Positions 17,460 through 26,692 are shown, counted from the stretch's first letter. The stretch: DNA of 43,478 nt from Marinifilum sp. (GCA_020717845.1 DYDG01000009.1:1-43478), one strand, 5' to 3'. Notes: a model not told the origin generated them from the letters alone. Program-made: numbers and translations.

Positions 17460-18365
17460 ATGCGGAAATATATGCTGAATAATAGTATCATCAAACAGAG
17501 GGTCAAAGAAGCATATGCACTACTGGAAAAATGTCGGGTGTGCCCAAGAGAATGCGGTGTTAATCGATTAAAGAATGAACAGGGATTTTGCCGCTCAGGG
17601 CTGCTGCCTGTTGTTTCAAGCTATAACTTCCATCATGGTGAAGAGCCGCCAATATCTGGTTATCGTGGCTCGGGCACTATTTTCCTTACCAATTGCAATC
17701 TGCGATGTGTCTTCTGCCAGAATTATCCCATCAGCCAGCTTGGTGTAGGTAATGAGGTTACCATTGAAGAACTGGCAAGAATGATGTTAAAGCTCCAGAA
17801 GATGGGTTGTCATAACATAAACTTTGTCACACCAACGCATTTTACCCCCCAAATCCTTAAGGCAATAGGGTTAGCCCTAGAAGATGGTCTAACTATCCCG
17901 CTTCTCTGGAACTCCAATGGTTATGATAGTGTAGAGATGTTGAGGCTGCTGGATGGGATAATCAATATCTACCTTCCGGATGCCAAATACATAGATCCTC
18001 AAATGGCACAGAGGTATTCAAATGCCCCGCCCAATTATATAGATCTCAATCTTGCAACAATAAAAGAGATGTGGAGACAGGTAGGTTCATTGGTTGTTGA
18101 TAACGATGGAATTGCTCAAAAAGGGTTGATTGTGCGACATCTGGTGCTGCCAGAGGGGATTGCTGATACAAAACAAGTATTAAAGATACTGGCTCAAGAA
18201 ATATCTACAAATGTGTCCGTCAGCCTCATGTCTCAATATTTTCCGGCAAATAAAGCCTCGTCTTACCCTGAGATCAATCGGAAGATTAGTCATGAGGAAT
18301 ATAATGATGCCCTCAATTGTCTGGATAAAGAAGGGTTGCATGAGGGATGGATACAGCCATATTAG
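17460..18365 (+). CDS. radical SAM protein, PflA-like (COG1313 type)
   Basis: CNLRCVFCQNYPIS radical SAM CxxxCxxC; CRVCPRECGVNR N-terminal cysteines. Confidence 0.9.
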   Translation: MRKYMLNNSIIKQRVKEAYALLEKCRVCPRECGVNRLKNEQGFCRSGLLPVVSSYNFHHGEEPPISGYRGSGTIFLTNCNLRCVFCQNYPISQLGVGNEVTIEELARMMLKLQKMGCHNINFVTPTHFTPQILKAIGLALEDGLTIPLLWNSNGYDSVEMLRLLDGIINIYLPDAKYIDPQMAQRYSNAPPNYIDLNLATIKEMWRQVGSLVVDNDGIAQKGLIVRHLVLPEGIADTKQVLKILAQEISTNVSVSLMSQYFPANKASSYPEINRKISHEEYNDALNCLDKEGLHEGWIQPY

Positions 18366-18519
18366 ATGGGCAAACTTTAAGCTCTTGTGTGTCCCTCGTT
18401 GAACATCGAGTGCAAGAGCTATTAAACGAATGCTACATAATTATAAAGTTGCGGTTACCTACTGAGAAATGATGTTAAATTGGAAATGGCTAACATTTTT
18501 CTCTTAGGGAGTTACCAGA

Positions 18520-18879
18520 TCAGTATCTTCCTCTACCGCCGCCGCTGCCGCTGCCACCGCCATAATCTCTTCTTGGTGGTCTGTCTGAGCCACCGCTTCT
18601 ACCGCCGCCGCCGTAGCTGCCGCCGCCTCTTTCATCTCTGCTTTTTGGTGGTCTCGCTTCATCAACTCTTAATGTCCGTCCTATAAAATCAGAACCATTC
18701 AAGGCTTCTTTAGCCTTTGCTGCTTCTTCTGGGGTAGACAACTCAACGAAACCAAACCCTTTCCCCTCAATAATATTAACTTGATTGACCTCGCCATAAC
18801 TAGAGAACAATTCTCTTAATTGTTCATTTGTTACAGAATATGTGAGGTTACCGACATACAATCTTCCGCCCATTCTCAT
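18520..18879 (-). CDS. glycine-rich RRM-domain RNA-binding protein
   Basis: RNP2 LYVGNLTY, RNP1 GKGFGFVEL, C-terminal GGGSYGGGGRSGG...GGGRGRY. Confidence 0.95.
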   Translation of the reverse strand: MRMGGRLYVGNLTYSVTNEQLRELFSSYGEVNQVNIIEGKGFGFVELSTPEEAAKAKEALNGSDFIGRTLRVDEARPPKSRDERGGGSYGGGGRSGGSDRPPRRDYGGGSGSGGGRGRY

Positions 18880-19022
18880 TTCCTCCTTAACGTAACTTAA
18901 AAAATCGGCTTAATAATGTTTCTGTATAGCTGTTCTAATTCTCTACGAAGGACACTATTAATAACCATAACTTTGAAAAACTTTCACCCCCTATATATTT
19001 GTTAGCCATTTCCTCATTAACT

Positions 19023-19051
19023 ATAATATCATAAAATAAAGGGAAAGTCAA
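19023..19051 (-). promoter_or_regulatory. predicted promoter of the RRM gene (TTGACT-17-TATTAT, TGA extended -10)
   Basis: Reverse strand TTGACT TTCCCTTTATTTTATGA TATTAT; implies a 5' UTR of roughly 135 nt. Confidence 0.6.
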
Positions 19052-19061
19052 GTAAAATATG

Positions 19062-19090
19062 TTGACAATTTATAAATAATATGATATATT
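19062..19090 (+). promoter_or_regulatory. predicted promoter of rpsT (TTGACA-17-TATATT, TGA extended -10)
   Basis: ttgaca atttataaataatatga tatatt. Confidence 0.7.
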
Positions 19091-19134
19091 ATAGCTATTC
19101 CATTAAAAAAAATAAAAAGGAGAGGTGAAAAGGA

Positions 19135-19404
19135 ATGCAAGTACATAAGTCGGTAATCAAAAGAGCAAGGCAAAATAAAAAGCGGTGCCTTAGAAATGCA
19201 GCCACAAAGTCAAGGATGAAAACCTTGATAAAGAATGTCCATACAGCTGTGGTTGCAAAAGAAGGGGTTGAAATTAGCCTGTCTGAAGCCATTTCTGCTA
19301 TTGATAAAGCAGCAAATAAAGGGATTATCCATAAAAATACTGCTAACAGAAAAAAATCAAGGCTTTGTCAGAATGTTCAAACTACAAAACAACAGACAGG
19401 ATAA
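19135..19404 (+). CDS. rpsT: 30S ribosomal protein S20
   Basis: SVIKRARQNKKRCLRNAATKSRMKTLIKNV...NKGIIHKNTANRKKSRLCQ. Confidence 0.95.
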   Translation: MQVHKSVIKRARQNKKRCLRNAATKSRMKTLIKNVHTAVVAKEGVEISLSEAISAIDKAANKGIIHKNTANRKKSRLCQNVQTTKQQTG

Positions 19405-19429
19405 CAGGATAAGATGGGGGTAGGACAGA

Positions 19430-19657
19430 ATGACTATGGAAAAATTAGAACAATTAGAACAATATGTTAATAGGCTTATTGGTGAGATAGAACGCCTTAC
19501 AAAAGAAAATCAACAGTGTCGGGAACAAATCGCTGATTTTCCATATGAGGATCTGGAATCTTTGCGATCAGAGAATGAATCCCTGAAAAACGAACAATAT
19601 CAGCTTAAATCAAAGATAGAGATGATGCTGGCTTTGATAGAAAAGGTAGCGATATAG
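19430..19657 (+). CDS. short coiled-coil protein, ZapB-like
   Basis: EKLEQLEQYVNRLIGEIERLTKENQQCREQIAD, continuous coiled coil; directly upstream of zapA. Confidence 0.7.
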   Translation: MTMEKLEQLEQYVNRLIGEIERLTKENQQCREQIADFPYEDLESLRSENESLKNEQYQLKSKIEMMLALIEKVAI

Positions 19658-19691
19658 GAATCTATCCGCAACAAGCAAAAGAAGCAAGAAA

Positions 19692-19724
19692 AAATAGAGG
19701 TGCAATACATTGCACCTCTATTTG
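19692..19724. terminator. hairpin between the zapB-like gene and zapA (terminator or attenuator-like)
   Basis: AAATAGAGGTGCAAT-ac-ATTGCACCTCTATTT, about 15-bp perfect stem ending in T's. Confidence 0.6.
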
Positions 19725-19739
19725 CGGAAGGAGAAGGAT

Positions 19740-20063
19740 ATGTCTCAATATCCACATAGGATAGAAATAAAGATTTGTGGGAATACCTATCGAATTCTTG
19801 GAGATGAAAATCCTGAACATATAAAAAAAATATCCGAATATGTTGATACTAAAATGCGGGCAATCACTACAGATTCTGATACGGTTTCAACGGGTAAGGT
19901 GGCTGTATTAACTGCTCTTCATATTGCTGATGAGCTTTTTAAGACAAGGGATAAGGCAGAAGAAAAACTATCCTCTCTGATAAACAAAATGGAATCCACC
20001 TTAAAAAAGATCGAAGGAATATCCGCCCCTCCACAATGCGCGTCTGTAAATGCCCATGTATAG
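19740..20063 (+). CDS. zapA: cell division protein ZapA (ORF-track start 19710; likely start MSQYPHR)
   Basis: RIEIKICGNTYRILGDENPEHIKKISEYVDTKMRAI...KVAVLTALHIADELF; GGAAGGAG RBS upstream. Confidence 0.9.
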   Translation: MSQYPHRIEIKICGNTYRILGDENPEHIKKISEYVDTKMRAITTDSDTVSTGKVAVLTALHIADELFKTRDKAEEKLSSLINKMESTLKKIEGISAPPQCASVNAHV

Positions 20064-20090
20064 GACAATCAGGTAAATAGACTGAAGTTG

Positions 20091-20121
20091 TAGGATGGGT
20101 ATTAACCCATCTATCCTTTGA
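20091..20121 (+). terminator. terminator-like hairpin after zapA
   Basis: aggatgggt-atta-acccatctatcctttg hairpin. Confidence 0.5.
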
Positions 20122-20137
20122 AGGCTTTTAGGAATAA

Positions 20138-20707
20138 TTGGTTATGAATTTTCATCTCATGTTTCTGTGCTTTTGCATCCTTGCCCCTTTCTTACTTACT
20201 ACTGGCTGTATCCAGAGTAAGTCTTATATTAAACCCTATGATTATCAGGCTAATCGCGAAGCAGTTCTTGTCTATGAAAAGGCTATTGTGTATGAAAAAG
20301 AGGGTAATCTTGAGCTGGCAATAGCTGAATTTCGACATTATCTTGACTACTATGGCTCACTTTATCATGCCAATGAGGCACAGCTCAAGATAGCTGAAAA
20401 CTATAAAACCCTTTCCCAATGGGATGAGGCAATCAGTAATTATAAGATTTACATAAAAAAATATAAAGAATCTGAAAAAATACCAGAGGCTATGTTCCAA
20501 TTGGGCGGATGCATGGAAACCGCTAATCAATGGCAGAAAGCTGTTTCTGTCTATAAAAGTTTAATCAAAAACCACTTTTCAACTGTTTGGTCACAAAAGG
20601 CTCAGGATCGCATTGTAGAGATATTGAAAAAATTCCCAAAAGCACAGTGGGCAAGAAAGGAAAAGATAGCTGTTAGAACATTGGTAAGGACTATGTCGAG
20701 AAAGTAG
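20138..20707 (+). CDS. BamD/YbgF-like TPR outer membrane lipoprotein
   Basis: Lipobox LLTTGC; TPR YEKEGNLELAIAEFRHYLDYYGSLYHANEAQLKIAENY. Confidence 0.8.
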   Translation: MVMNFHLMFLCFCILAPFLLTTGCIQSKSYIKPYDYQANREAVLVYEKAIVYEKEGNLELAIAEFRHYLDYYGSLYHANEAQLKIAENYKTLSQWDEAISNYKIYIKKYKESEKIPEAMFQLGGCMETANQWQKAVSVYKSLIKNHFSTVWSQKAQDRIVEILKKFPKAQWARKEKIAVRTLVRTMSRK

Positions 20708-20846
20708 TGCTGAAATATGAAAGAAACCACAGAGGGCACGGAGATAAGGAAGTGTAATTAATTAAAACCTTTGTGAACTTTGTGGCTACTCTGTGTTCTT
20801 TGTGGTTAGTTTTTGACAGAACCGAGCTATATACAAGGAGGAAATT

Positions 20847-22100
20847 ATGTCCGGATTTGAGTATGTTGATAATGAACTATGTTGTGATGGTGTTAGTATT
20901 TCAGAGATTGCCTCTAAGGTAAAGACGCCTTTTTATCTTTATAGCTATGATATGCTGAAGAAAAATTATCAATCATATGTGGATGCCTTTCAAACCGTAG
21001 ATCTGCTGGTTTGTTATGCCTGTAAAGCTAATTCTAACCTGTCGATTCTTCGAGCATTGGGGAATATGGGTTCAGGCATGGATGTTCTTTCTTCTGGCGA
21101 GCTTTTTAAGGCATTAAAGGCTGGTATTTCTCCTGAAAAAATAGTCTACAATGGAAATGGCAAGACAAGGGCAGATATGGAGTATGCCTTGCAATCTGGG
21201 GTATTTGCCTTTAATGTAGACTCTCAAAATGAGCTTTTTCTTCTTAATGAGGTTGCTGGTGCAACAAATACTGTAGCCAGGATAGCCTTGAGGGTGAATC
21301 CGGATATAAATCCATTAACCCATCCCTATGTAGCAACTGGATTGGCAAAAAGCAAGTTTGGTATACCCATTCATGAGGCAAAGGATGTTTATCAGACAGC
21401 AGCCAGCCTTGAAAATATTAATGTTGTCGGGATTCATTCCCATATTGGGTCGCAATTGAGCAAGGTTGACCTTTATCTCGAAACACTTAAAAAGATTATG
21501 GCTCTGGTTAATGATCTGCGTAACATTCAGATCCATCTTGAATTTATCAACATAGGGGGAGGAATCGGTATCCCTTATCAGGATAATGAATCCATGCCGC
21601 ATCCAAAAGACTTATCAAATCTAATCAGTCCATGGATCAAGGATTACAAACTTATCTTAGAGCCTGGACGAAGCATTGTCGGACCAGCTGGAGTTCTGGT
21701 TACTGATGTTCTTTACATCAAACATACCCATAAGAAAAACTTTATTGTTGTAGATGCTGGCATGAATGATCTTATCAGACCCTCTATTTATGGGGCGTAT
21801 CATCATGCAGTATTAGCCACAAAGCATATATACCCTGAAGAGATGATGTATGATATTGTGGGACCAATCTGCGAAGAGGGTGATTTCATTGCCAGGGATA
21901 GGAATATGCCCAGGGTTAAACAGGGTGATTTGTTGGTAATCAAAGACGCTGGAGCCTATGGGTTCAGCATGTCTTCTAACTATAACTCAAGACCACGTGT
22001 GCCAGAGATAATGGTTGCTGATGGGAAGGATTATATTGTTCGGGAACGAGAGACATGTGAGGATATGATTCGCGGGGAAAGCATACCAACTGGATGGTAG
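20847..22100 (+). CDS. lysA: diaminopimelate decarboxylase
   Basis: PFYLYSYDMLKKNYQSY, CYACKANSNLSILRAL, GIHSHIGSQ, LEPGRSIVGPAGVLV. Confidence 0.95.
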   Translation: MSGFEYVDNELCCDGVSISEIASKVKTPFYLYSYDMLKKNYQSYVDAFQTVDLLVCYACKANSNLSILRALGNMGSGMDVLSSGELFKALKAGISPEKIVYNGNGKTRADMEYALQSGVFAFNVDSQNELFLLNEVAGATNTVARIALRVNPDINPLTHPYVATGLAKSKFGIPIHEAKDVYQTAASLENINVVGIHSHIGSQLSKVDLYLETLKKIMALVNDLRNIQIHLEFINIGGGIGIPYQDNESMPHPKDLSNLISPWIKDYKLILEPGRSIVGPAGVLVTDVLYIKHTHKKNFIVVDAGMNDLIRPSIYGAYHHAVLATKHIYPEEMMYDIVGPICEEGDFIARDRNMPRVKQGDLLVIKDAGAYGFSMSSNYNSRPRVPEIMVADGKDYIVRERETCEDMIRGESIPTGW

Positions 22101-22174
22101 TAGCACAGACATTCCTGTCTGTCCTTTCTGTTCGCTGTTTAAGAAATTTTGCCCTACAAGCCTGATACAATTTA

Positions 22175-22259
22175 TGGTGCGAGGAGCGGGACTCGAACCC
22201 GCACAGGTTACCCCACCAGATCCTAAGTCTGGCGCGTCTGCCAACTCCGCCATCCTCGC
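22175..22259 (-). tRNA. tRNA-Leu (anticodon TAG), 3' CCA encoded
   Basis: Reverse complement GCGAGGATGGCGGAGTTGGCAGACGCGCCAGACTTAGGATCTGGTGGGGTAACCCGTGCGGGTTCGAGTCCCGCTCCTCGCACCA; acceptor GCGAGGA/TCCTCGC, T-arm GCGGGTTCGAGTCCCGC, class II variable arm. Confidence 0.95.
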
Positions 22260-22286
22260 TAATAGTAGAAGCTGCTTGCTTCTATG

Positions 22287-22318
22287 CAGCTGCAGGGCTT
22301 GTCCCTGCCTTTTCCCAA
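22287..22318. repeat. MITE fragment (same core as the 27434 element) in the tRNA-Leu leader
   Basis: gcagctgcagggcttgtccctgccttttccca is the reverse complement of tgggaaaaggcagggacaagccctgcagctac at 27491, apart from the final bases. Confidence 0.75.
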
Positions 22319-22326
22319 CAGGCTAT

Positions 22327-22356
22327 AGGATAGCATATATACTATGAGTTTGTCAA
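22327..22356 (-). promoter_or_regulatory. predicted tRNA-Leu promoter (TTGACA-18-TATCCT, TGC extended -10)
   Basis: Reverse strand TTGACA AACTCATAGTATATATGC TATCCT. Confidence 0.65.
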
Positions 22357-22370
22357 GGATTTTATGTATA

Positions 22371-22472
22371 GAATGCGGAAGTAAGAATGCAGGATACGGA
22401 ATGTAAGGAAGTAAATCGTAAAAAGGCTGTCTCTTAATTCCGCATTCTCACTTCTGCATTTCGCATTTCCTT
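22371..22472. repeat. AATGCGGAA-type inverted intergenic repeat
   Basis: gaatgcggaagtaagaatgcaggatacggaatg ... aattccgcattctcacttctgcatttcgcattt. Related copies at 17447-17468, 30770-30812 and 41283-41300. Confidence 0.65.
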
Positions 22473-22488
22473 AGAACGGAGGCAGCCT

Positions 22489-23187
22489 ATGCGATTTCTT
22501 ACATTTACCCGGCTTCAGCAGGTAGGGATAATTGTACTTTCGTGTACTGCACTGCTGGCAAGCGGTATCACTATCTGTCAGAGTATGGCTGAAAAAGGTG
22601 AAAAAAGGGGTGCGGAGGTAAGGTTTATTCCTGAAGGGACAGTCACCCATACAGCTAAGAATGAGGTGTTTCAACGCATAGATATAAACACTGCCTCGAA
22701 ACAAGAGCTTATGACATTGCCAAGAGTAGGGTCATATACCGCTGCCAGGATCATAGAGTATCGTAAACGGCATGGTAAATTTAGTTGCGTGAAAGAATTG
22801 TTGGATGTTAAAGGGATTGGACCAAAAACACTGGCAAGGATGCAGGAAATGGTATGCGTGGGAACAGGCAGCGTAAAGGCTGGTTCCCTATCAACCATTA
22901 CGACTAAAGCCGTAAAAATAACAACCGTAGCAGATGCATTGCCAACCCCTACAACCATGTGCAGAAGTTCTCTTGTCAACATCAATACTGCCTCAGCTTC
23001 TGAATTGGAAGAATTACCTGGCATCGGTCCTGGAAAGGCAAAGGCAATCCTTGATTACAGAAGCAGCCACGGTCTATTCCAGAAGATAGAGGATCTAACC
23101 ATGGTTAAGGGAATAGGCGAAAAAATACTTGAACGAATAAAGCCATTGATTACTGTAGAGGAAAAAACAGGTAGTGTTCAGGAATAA
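22489..23187 (+). CDS. ComEA-like protein with two helix-hairpin-helix domains
   Basis: INTASKQELMTLPRVGSYTAARIIEYRKRHGKF and INTASASELEELPGIGPGKAKAILDYRSSHGLF; N-terminal TM. Confidence 0.9.
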   Translation: MRFLTFTRLQQVGIIVLSCTALLASGITICQSMAEKGEKRGAEVRFIPEGTVTHTAKNEVFQRIDINTASKQELMTLPRVGSYTAARIIEYRKRHGKFSCVKELLDVKGIGPKTLARMQEMVCVGTGSVKAGSLSTITTKAVKITTVADALPTPTTMCRSSLVNINTASASELEELPGIGPGKAKAILDYRSSHGLFQKIEDLTMVKGIGEKILERIKPLITVEEKTGSVQE

Positions 23188-23206
23188 CAGAATTTACCAC
23201 GGTTTT

Positions 23207-23235
23207 GTAGAGATAAGGCAATGCCTTGTCTCTAC
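23207..23235. repeat. GTAGAGA...TCTCTAC hairpin (AAGGCA core)
   Basis: gtagagataaggca-atgccttgtctctac. Confidence 0.8.
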
Positions 23236-23255
23236 TATTAAAAGGAGAATAAAAG

Positions 23256-24854
23256 ATGTCGACTCAATCACCAGATATATTGCCTCACAAAGTATTTATT
23301 TATGATACAACCCTTCGGGATGGAACACAGATGGAGGGGATTAATTTTTCTCTCGAGGATAAGCTACGGATTGCCAAAAGATTGGACCACCTTGGGGTTC
23401 ATTACATCGAGGGTGGCTGGCCTGGCTCAAATCCAAAGGATATCAGATTTTTTGAAGAGATGAAGAATGTCCAATTAACCTCTGCCAGGCTGACCGCATT
23501 TGGCAGCACCAGACGGGCAAAGATAGATGTCGATAAAGACCCAAATATTCAGGCATTGTTAGCCGCACAAACAGGGACAATCTGTATCTTTGGTAAAACA
23601 TGGGACTTGCATGTCAAAGAGGCATTAAATATTTTCTTGGAAGAAAACCTTGACATGATAAAGGAATCTGTTGCTTACTTAAAGAAACACAACAAAGAGG
23701 TTATCTATGATGCTGAGCATTTCTTTGACGGTTATAAGGCAAATCCAAGATATGCCTTAAGTACCCTTGAAACAGCTATGGATGCTGGGGCAGATACCAT
23801 AGTCCTCTGTGATACCAACGGTGGGAGTATTCCTCAGGAGATAGAAGCAGCTATTGTTATGGTTAAAAAGGTAGTTAAGATACCACTGGGTATCCATAGC
23901 CATAATGATTCTGACCTGGCTGTGGCAAATACTATTACTGCTGTTAAGATGGGGTGCTGTCATGTCCAGGGAACAATAAACGGATATGGTGAACGATGCG
24001 GAAATGCAAACCTATGCTCAATCATTCCTAACCTGAAGCTAAAGCTGGGGATTGATTGCATCTCAGATGAACAATTAAAAAACATTACTGAGGTTTCAAG
24101 GTATGTTTCTGAATTGGCTAATATGGTTCCACAGACACATCAGCCCTTTGTTGGGGCATCAGCCTTTGCTCATAAGGGAGGCATTCATGTAAGTGCGGTA
24201 AGAAAAAATCCGCTTACCTATGAACACATTCTGCCTGAATTGGTAGGAAATGCAAGAAAAATTCTTATCTCAGAGCTTGCTGGACAGAGCAGTATCCTGC
24301 ATAAGGCAGAAGAATACAAGATAGATCTGTCCAAAGATACTGAGGATGTAAAAAAGATATTGAATAAGGTAAAAGAGCTTGAGGATGAAGGGTATCAGTT
24401 TGAGGGAGCAGATGCCTCATTTGAACTGCTGATGAAAAAAACAGTGGGAGATTACAAGCCATTCTTCACCCTGAAAAGTTTTAGGATAATTGTAGAAAAA
24501 AATGGGCATGAAATGCTTAATTCAGAGGCAACCATAAAGGTAGAGGTTGATGATGAGGTAGAATATACCGTAGCTGAGGGTGATGGACCTGTAGATGCTC
24601 TGGACAAGGCATTGCGAGAGGCTCTGGAAGGGTTCTATCCTATCCTGAAAGGTGTTCACTTGACAGATTATAAGGTCAGGGTGCTTGATGCCAAGGATGG
24701 CACTGCAGCTAAGGTAAGGGTGTTGATCGAATCCTCAGATATTAACGAAACATGGAGCACGGTTGGAGTGTCTGAAAACCTGATCGAGGCATCTTATCAG
24801 GCATTAAGGGATAGTATTGAATATGTTTTGTATCGAAAGGGAACGAAAAAATAA
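23256..24854 (+). CDS. cimA: citramalate synthase
   Basis: [51 protein letters not shown]-terminal LeuA-type regulatory domain. Confidence 0.93.
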   Translation: MSTQSPDILPHKVFIYDTTLRDGTQMEGINFSLEDKLRIAKRLDHLGVHYIEGGWPGSNPKDIRFFEEMKNVQLTSARLTAFGSTRRAKIDVDKDPNIQALLAAQTGTICIFGKTWDLHVKEALNIFLEENLDMIKESVAYLKKHNKEVIYDAEHFFDGYKANPRYALSTLETAMDAGADTIVLCDTNGGSIPQEIEAAIVMVKKVVKIPLGIHSHNDSDLAVANTITAVKMGCCHVQGTINGYGERCGNANLCSIIPNLKLKLGIDCISDEQLKNITEVSRYVSELANMVPQTHQPFVGASAFAHKGGIHVSAVRKNPLTYEHILPELVGNARKILISELAGQSSILHKAEEYKIDLSKDTEDVKKILNKVKELEDEGYQFEGADASFELLMKKTVGDYKPFFTLKSFRIIVEKNGHEMLNSEATIKVEVDDEVEYTVAEGDGPVDALDKALREALEGFYPILKGVHLTDYKVRVLDAKDGTAAKVRVLIESSDINETWSTVGVSENLIEASYQALRDSIEYVLYRKGTKK

Positions 24855-24883
24855 GTATCCAGGTGTTTGAGGGCAAACTCAAT

Positions 24884-24972
24884 AATAGAACACGGATGAC
24901 ACAGATTTGACGGATTTTCACAGATTTTTATCAGTGTTTATCCGTCTCATCCGTGTAAATCCGTGTTCTATT
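24884..24972. repeat. 89-bp inverted repeat (AATAGAACACGGAT family) downstream of cimA
   Basis: aatagaacacggatgacacagatttgacggat ... atccgtctcatccgtgtaaatccgtgttctatt. Confidence 0.8.
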
Positions 24973-25226
24973 GCAAATTTTTATGTCTTTATGTTTCCCT
25001 CAACCACTGCCAAAATTCTTATCCCGTAACAGCCTGTTGACAATTTTCACATTTCGACTTTGCTCAATGACCACCTGCCACTTCTGGCAAACAATTCAAA
25101 ATCAATAGCAAACATTCCTCCCGTGTTTTTCCCTCAAATCCTGCACTTCTCATCTCCTTTAACAGTTGTCGCTTCAGGCATCAGAGCAAGATAATGTTAA
25201 AAAACGCAAGAAAAGATAAAATAACA

Positions 25227-25255
25227 TTGACAAAATCAAAAAAATGTGGTATATA
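25227..25255 (+). promoter_or_regulatory. predicted promoter (TTGACA-17-TATATA, TGG extended -10)
   Basis: ttgaca aaatcaaaaaaatgtgg tatata. The ORF-track start at 25244 lies inside this promoter. Confidence 0.6.
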
Positions 25256-25318
25256 TTAAGTGTAGACATTCAACAGTCGGCTATCAAGCGACTGATTATT
25301 ATAAATAAGGAGGCTATG

Positions 25319-25960
25319 ATGGAACAGGGATTTTACATGAAAAGAGGAAAAAGAGGTTTGGACGTCATGATTGCTGTCACGGGTTTGTTGATGTCGTTTC
25401 CGTTTTTTATAGTTATTCCTATCTTGATAAAATTGGTATCACCCGGTCCTATATTTTATAAACAGGAAAGGGTAGGGAAAAAGGGACAACTATTTCATGT
25501 CTATAAGTTTCGCACTATGATTAACGATGCAGAAAAACATACCGGCCCTGTAGAGGTTGTAACCAATGACTCAAGAATAATACCTTTTGGCAATTTATTA
25601 AGAGGGTTTGGTCTGGATGAAATTCCTCAATTCATTAATGTTTTGATAGGTGAAATGAGTGTGGTGGGACCAAGACCTGAGAGACCATTTGCAGTGGAAC
25701 AACATGAAATCCTTCAAGGAAAAAGATTGCACGTAAAACCAGGACTCTTTGGTCCATCTGAAATTCAATATGGTTTTTCAGATGATTCCCCTCATGTGAC
25801 GATAGCAGAAAAGGTATTCTGGGATTTGAAGTATGTTCATAAGCCTTCATTAGTGCATGACATACAGCTTATGTTTTTTGTAATGCTGAAGATAATGTTT
25901 CGTAAATATTGCTTTGCAGAGGTTCTTTATTGTCAAAACAAAAACCTTCCAATTTTATAA
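25319..25960 (+). CDS. polyprenyl-phosphate sugar transferase (undecaprenyl-phosphate glycosyl-1-phosphate transferase family); start corrected downstream of 25244
   Basis: KRGLDVMIAVTGLLMSFPFF, SPGPIFYKQERVGKKGQLFHVYKFRTM, GLDEIPQFINVLIGEMSVVGPRPE; RBS aaggagg before ATGGAACAG. Confidence 0.92.
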   Translation: MEQGFYMKRGKRGLDVMIAVTGLLMSFPFFIVIPILIKLVSPGPIFYKQERVGKKGQLFHVYKFRTMINDAEKHTGPVEVVTNDSRIIPFGNLLRGFGLDEIPQFINVLIGEMSVVGPRPERPFAVEQHEILQGKRLHVKPGLFGPSEIQYGFSDDSPHVTIAEKVFWDLKYVHKPSLVHDIQLMFFVMLKIMFRKYCFAEVLYCQNKNLPIL

Positions 25961-25990
25961 GGAAGGAAAATTATTAGAGGAGGCAGAACA

Positions 25991-26692
25991 ATGTTAAGGT
26001 TAACAGTAAGTTTTCTGATTGGAATGTTTCTTGTTTCTATGGCTACAGCTGAGACTATAAGTTATCAGCCAAAAAATGGTCTGGATACTATGATAATGAG
26101 TAAGGTAAAGACGACATATGGCAGTTATCCATATATCCAGATGGGAAGTAATGGTTGCAGTGATCTGGGTGGATTGCTCAGATATGATCCTATTGAGGTT
26201 AATATTCCCAAAAATGTAACGATTGAAAAAGCAACCCTGAGTATGTATCGAGTCTGTGGAAATAGCTTTAATGTTCCTGTTGGTGCCTACAGACTGACAG
26301 AGGATTGGAGTGAGGCAAAGGCTACTTATACTAATAATGGATATGGTCTTGCCTGGAGTGGCGGGGCGTATGCTCCTGATGTATATGACATAACCCTTGT
26401 TAATGGCAAACAGCAGTGGTATGACTGGGACATTACCTCAATGGTTCAGACATGGACAAATGAAACAAACAAGAATTATGGTGTGCTGTTGAGGGAAGAA
26501 AATGGTGGTCCGGCTGGATATGTAAGTTTTGTTTCCAGCGATAATAGCTGTATGGGTCAAAAGTATGCTCCTAAGTGGGATATTACCTATTCTGTTGAAC
26601 CAGATGCGGTTCCCGAACCATGCACCCTGCTTCTTCTGGGAAGCGGGCTTGTAGGTATGATAGGGGCAGTCACAAGAAGGAAGAGGCAGTAA
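25991..26692 (+). CDS. secreted DNRLRE-like protein with PEP-CTERM sorting signal
   Basis: C-terminal VPEPCTLLLLGSGLVGMIGAVTRRKRQ (PEP-TM-basic); N-terminal signal peptide; TATLSMYRVCGN...WDITSMVQTWTNETNKNYGVLLRE. Confidence 0.88.
   Translation: MLRLTVSFLIGMFLVSMATAETISYQPKNGLDTMIMSKVKTTYGSYPYIQMGSNGCSDLGGLLRYDPIEVNIPKNVTIEKATLSMYRVCGNSFNVPVGAYRLTEDWSEAKATYTNNGYGLAWSGGAYAPDVYDITLVNGKQQWYDWDITSMVQTWTNETNKNYGVLLREENGGPAGYVSFVSSDNSCMGQKYAPKWDITYSVEPDAVPEPCTLLLLGSGLVGMIGAVTRRKRQ

Noticed and set aside
18480-18686. 68-aa plus-strand Arg/Cys-rich ORF
   Set aside because: Antisense of the Gly-rich tail of the RRM gene (GCC repeats).
21987-22253. 88-aa minus-strand ORF MAELADAPDLGSGGVTCAGSSPAPRTINC...
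   Set aside because: Spurious translation through the tRNA-Leu gene.
25041-25200. Minus-strand peptide LKRQLLKEMRSAGFEGKTREECLLLILNCLPEVAGGH ending in the CATTGAGCAAAGTCG repeat
   Set aside because: Short, bounded by stops, and I cannot assign it to any transposase or toxin family with confidence; possible relic only.
25256-25318. Possible riboswitch upstream of the sugar transferase (cagtcggctatcaagcgactg hairpin)
   Set aside because: Only a single 6-bp hairpin; no known riboswitch consensus visible.
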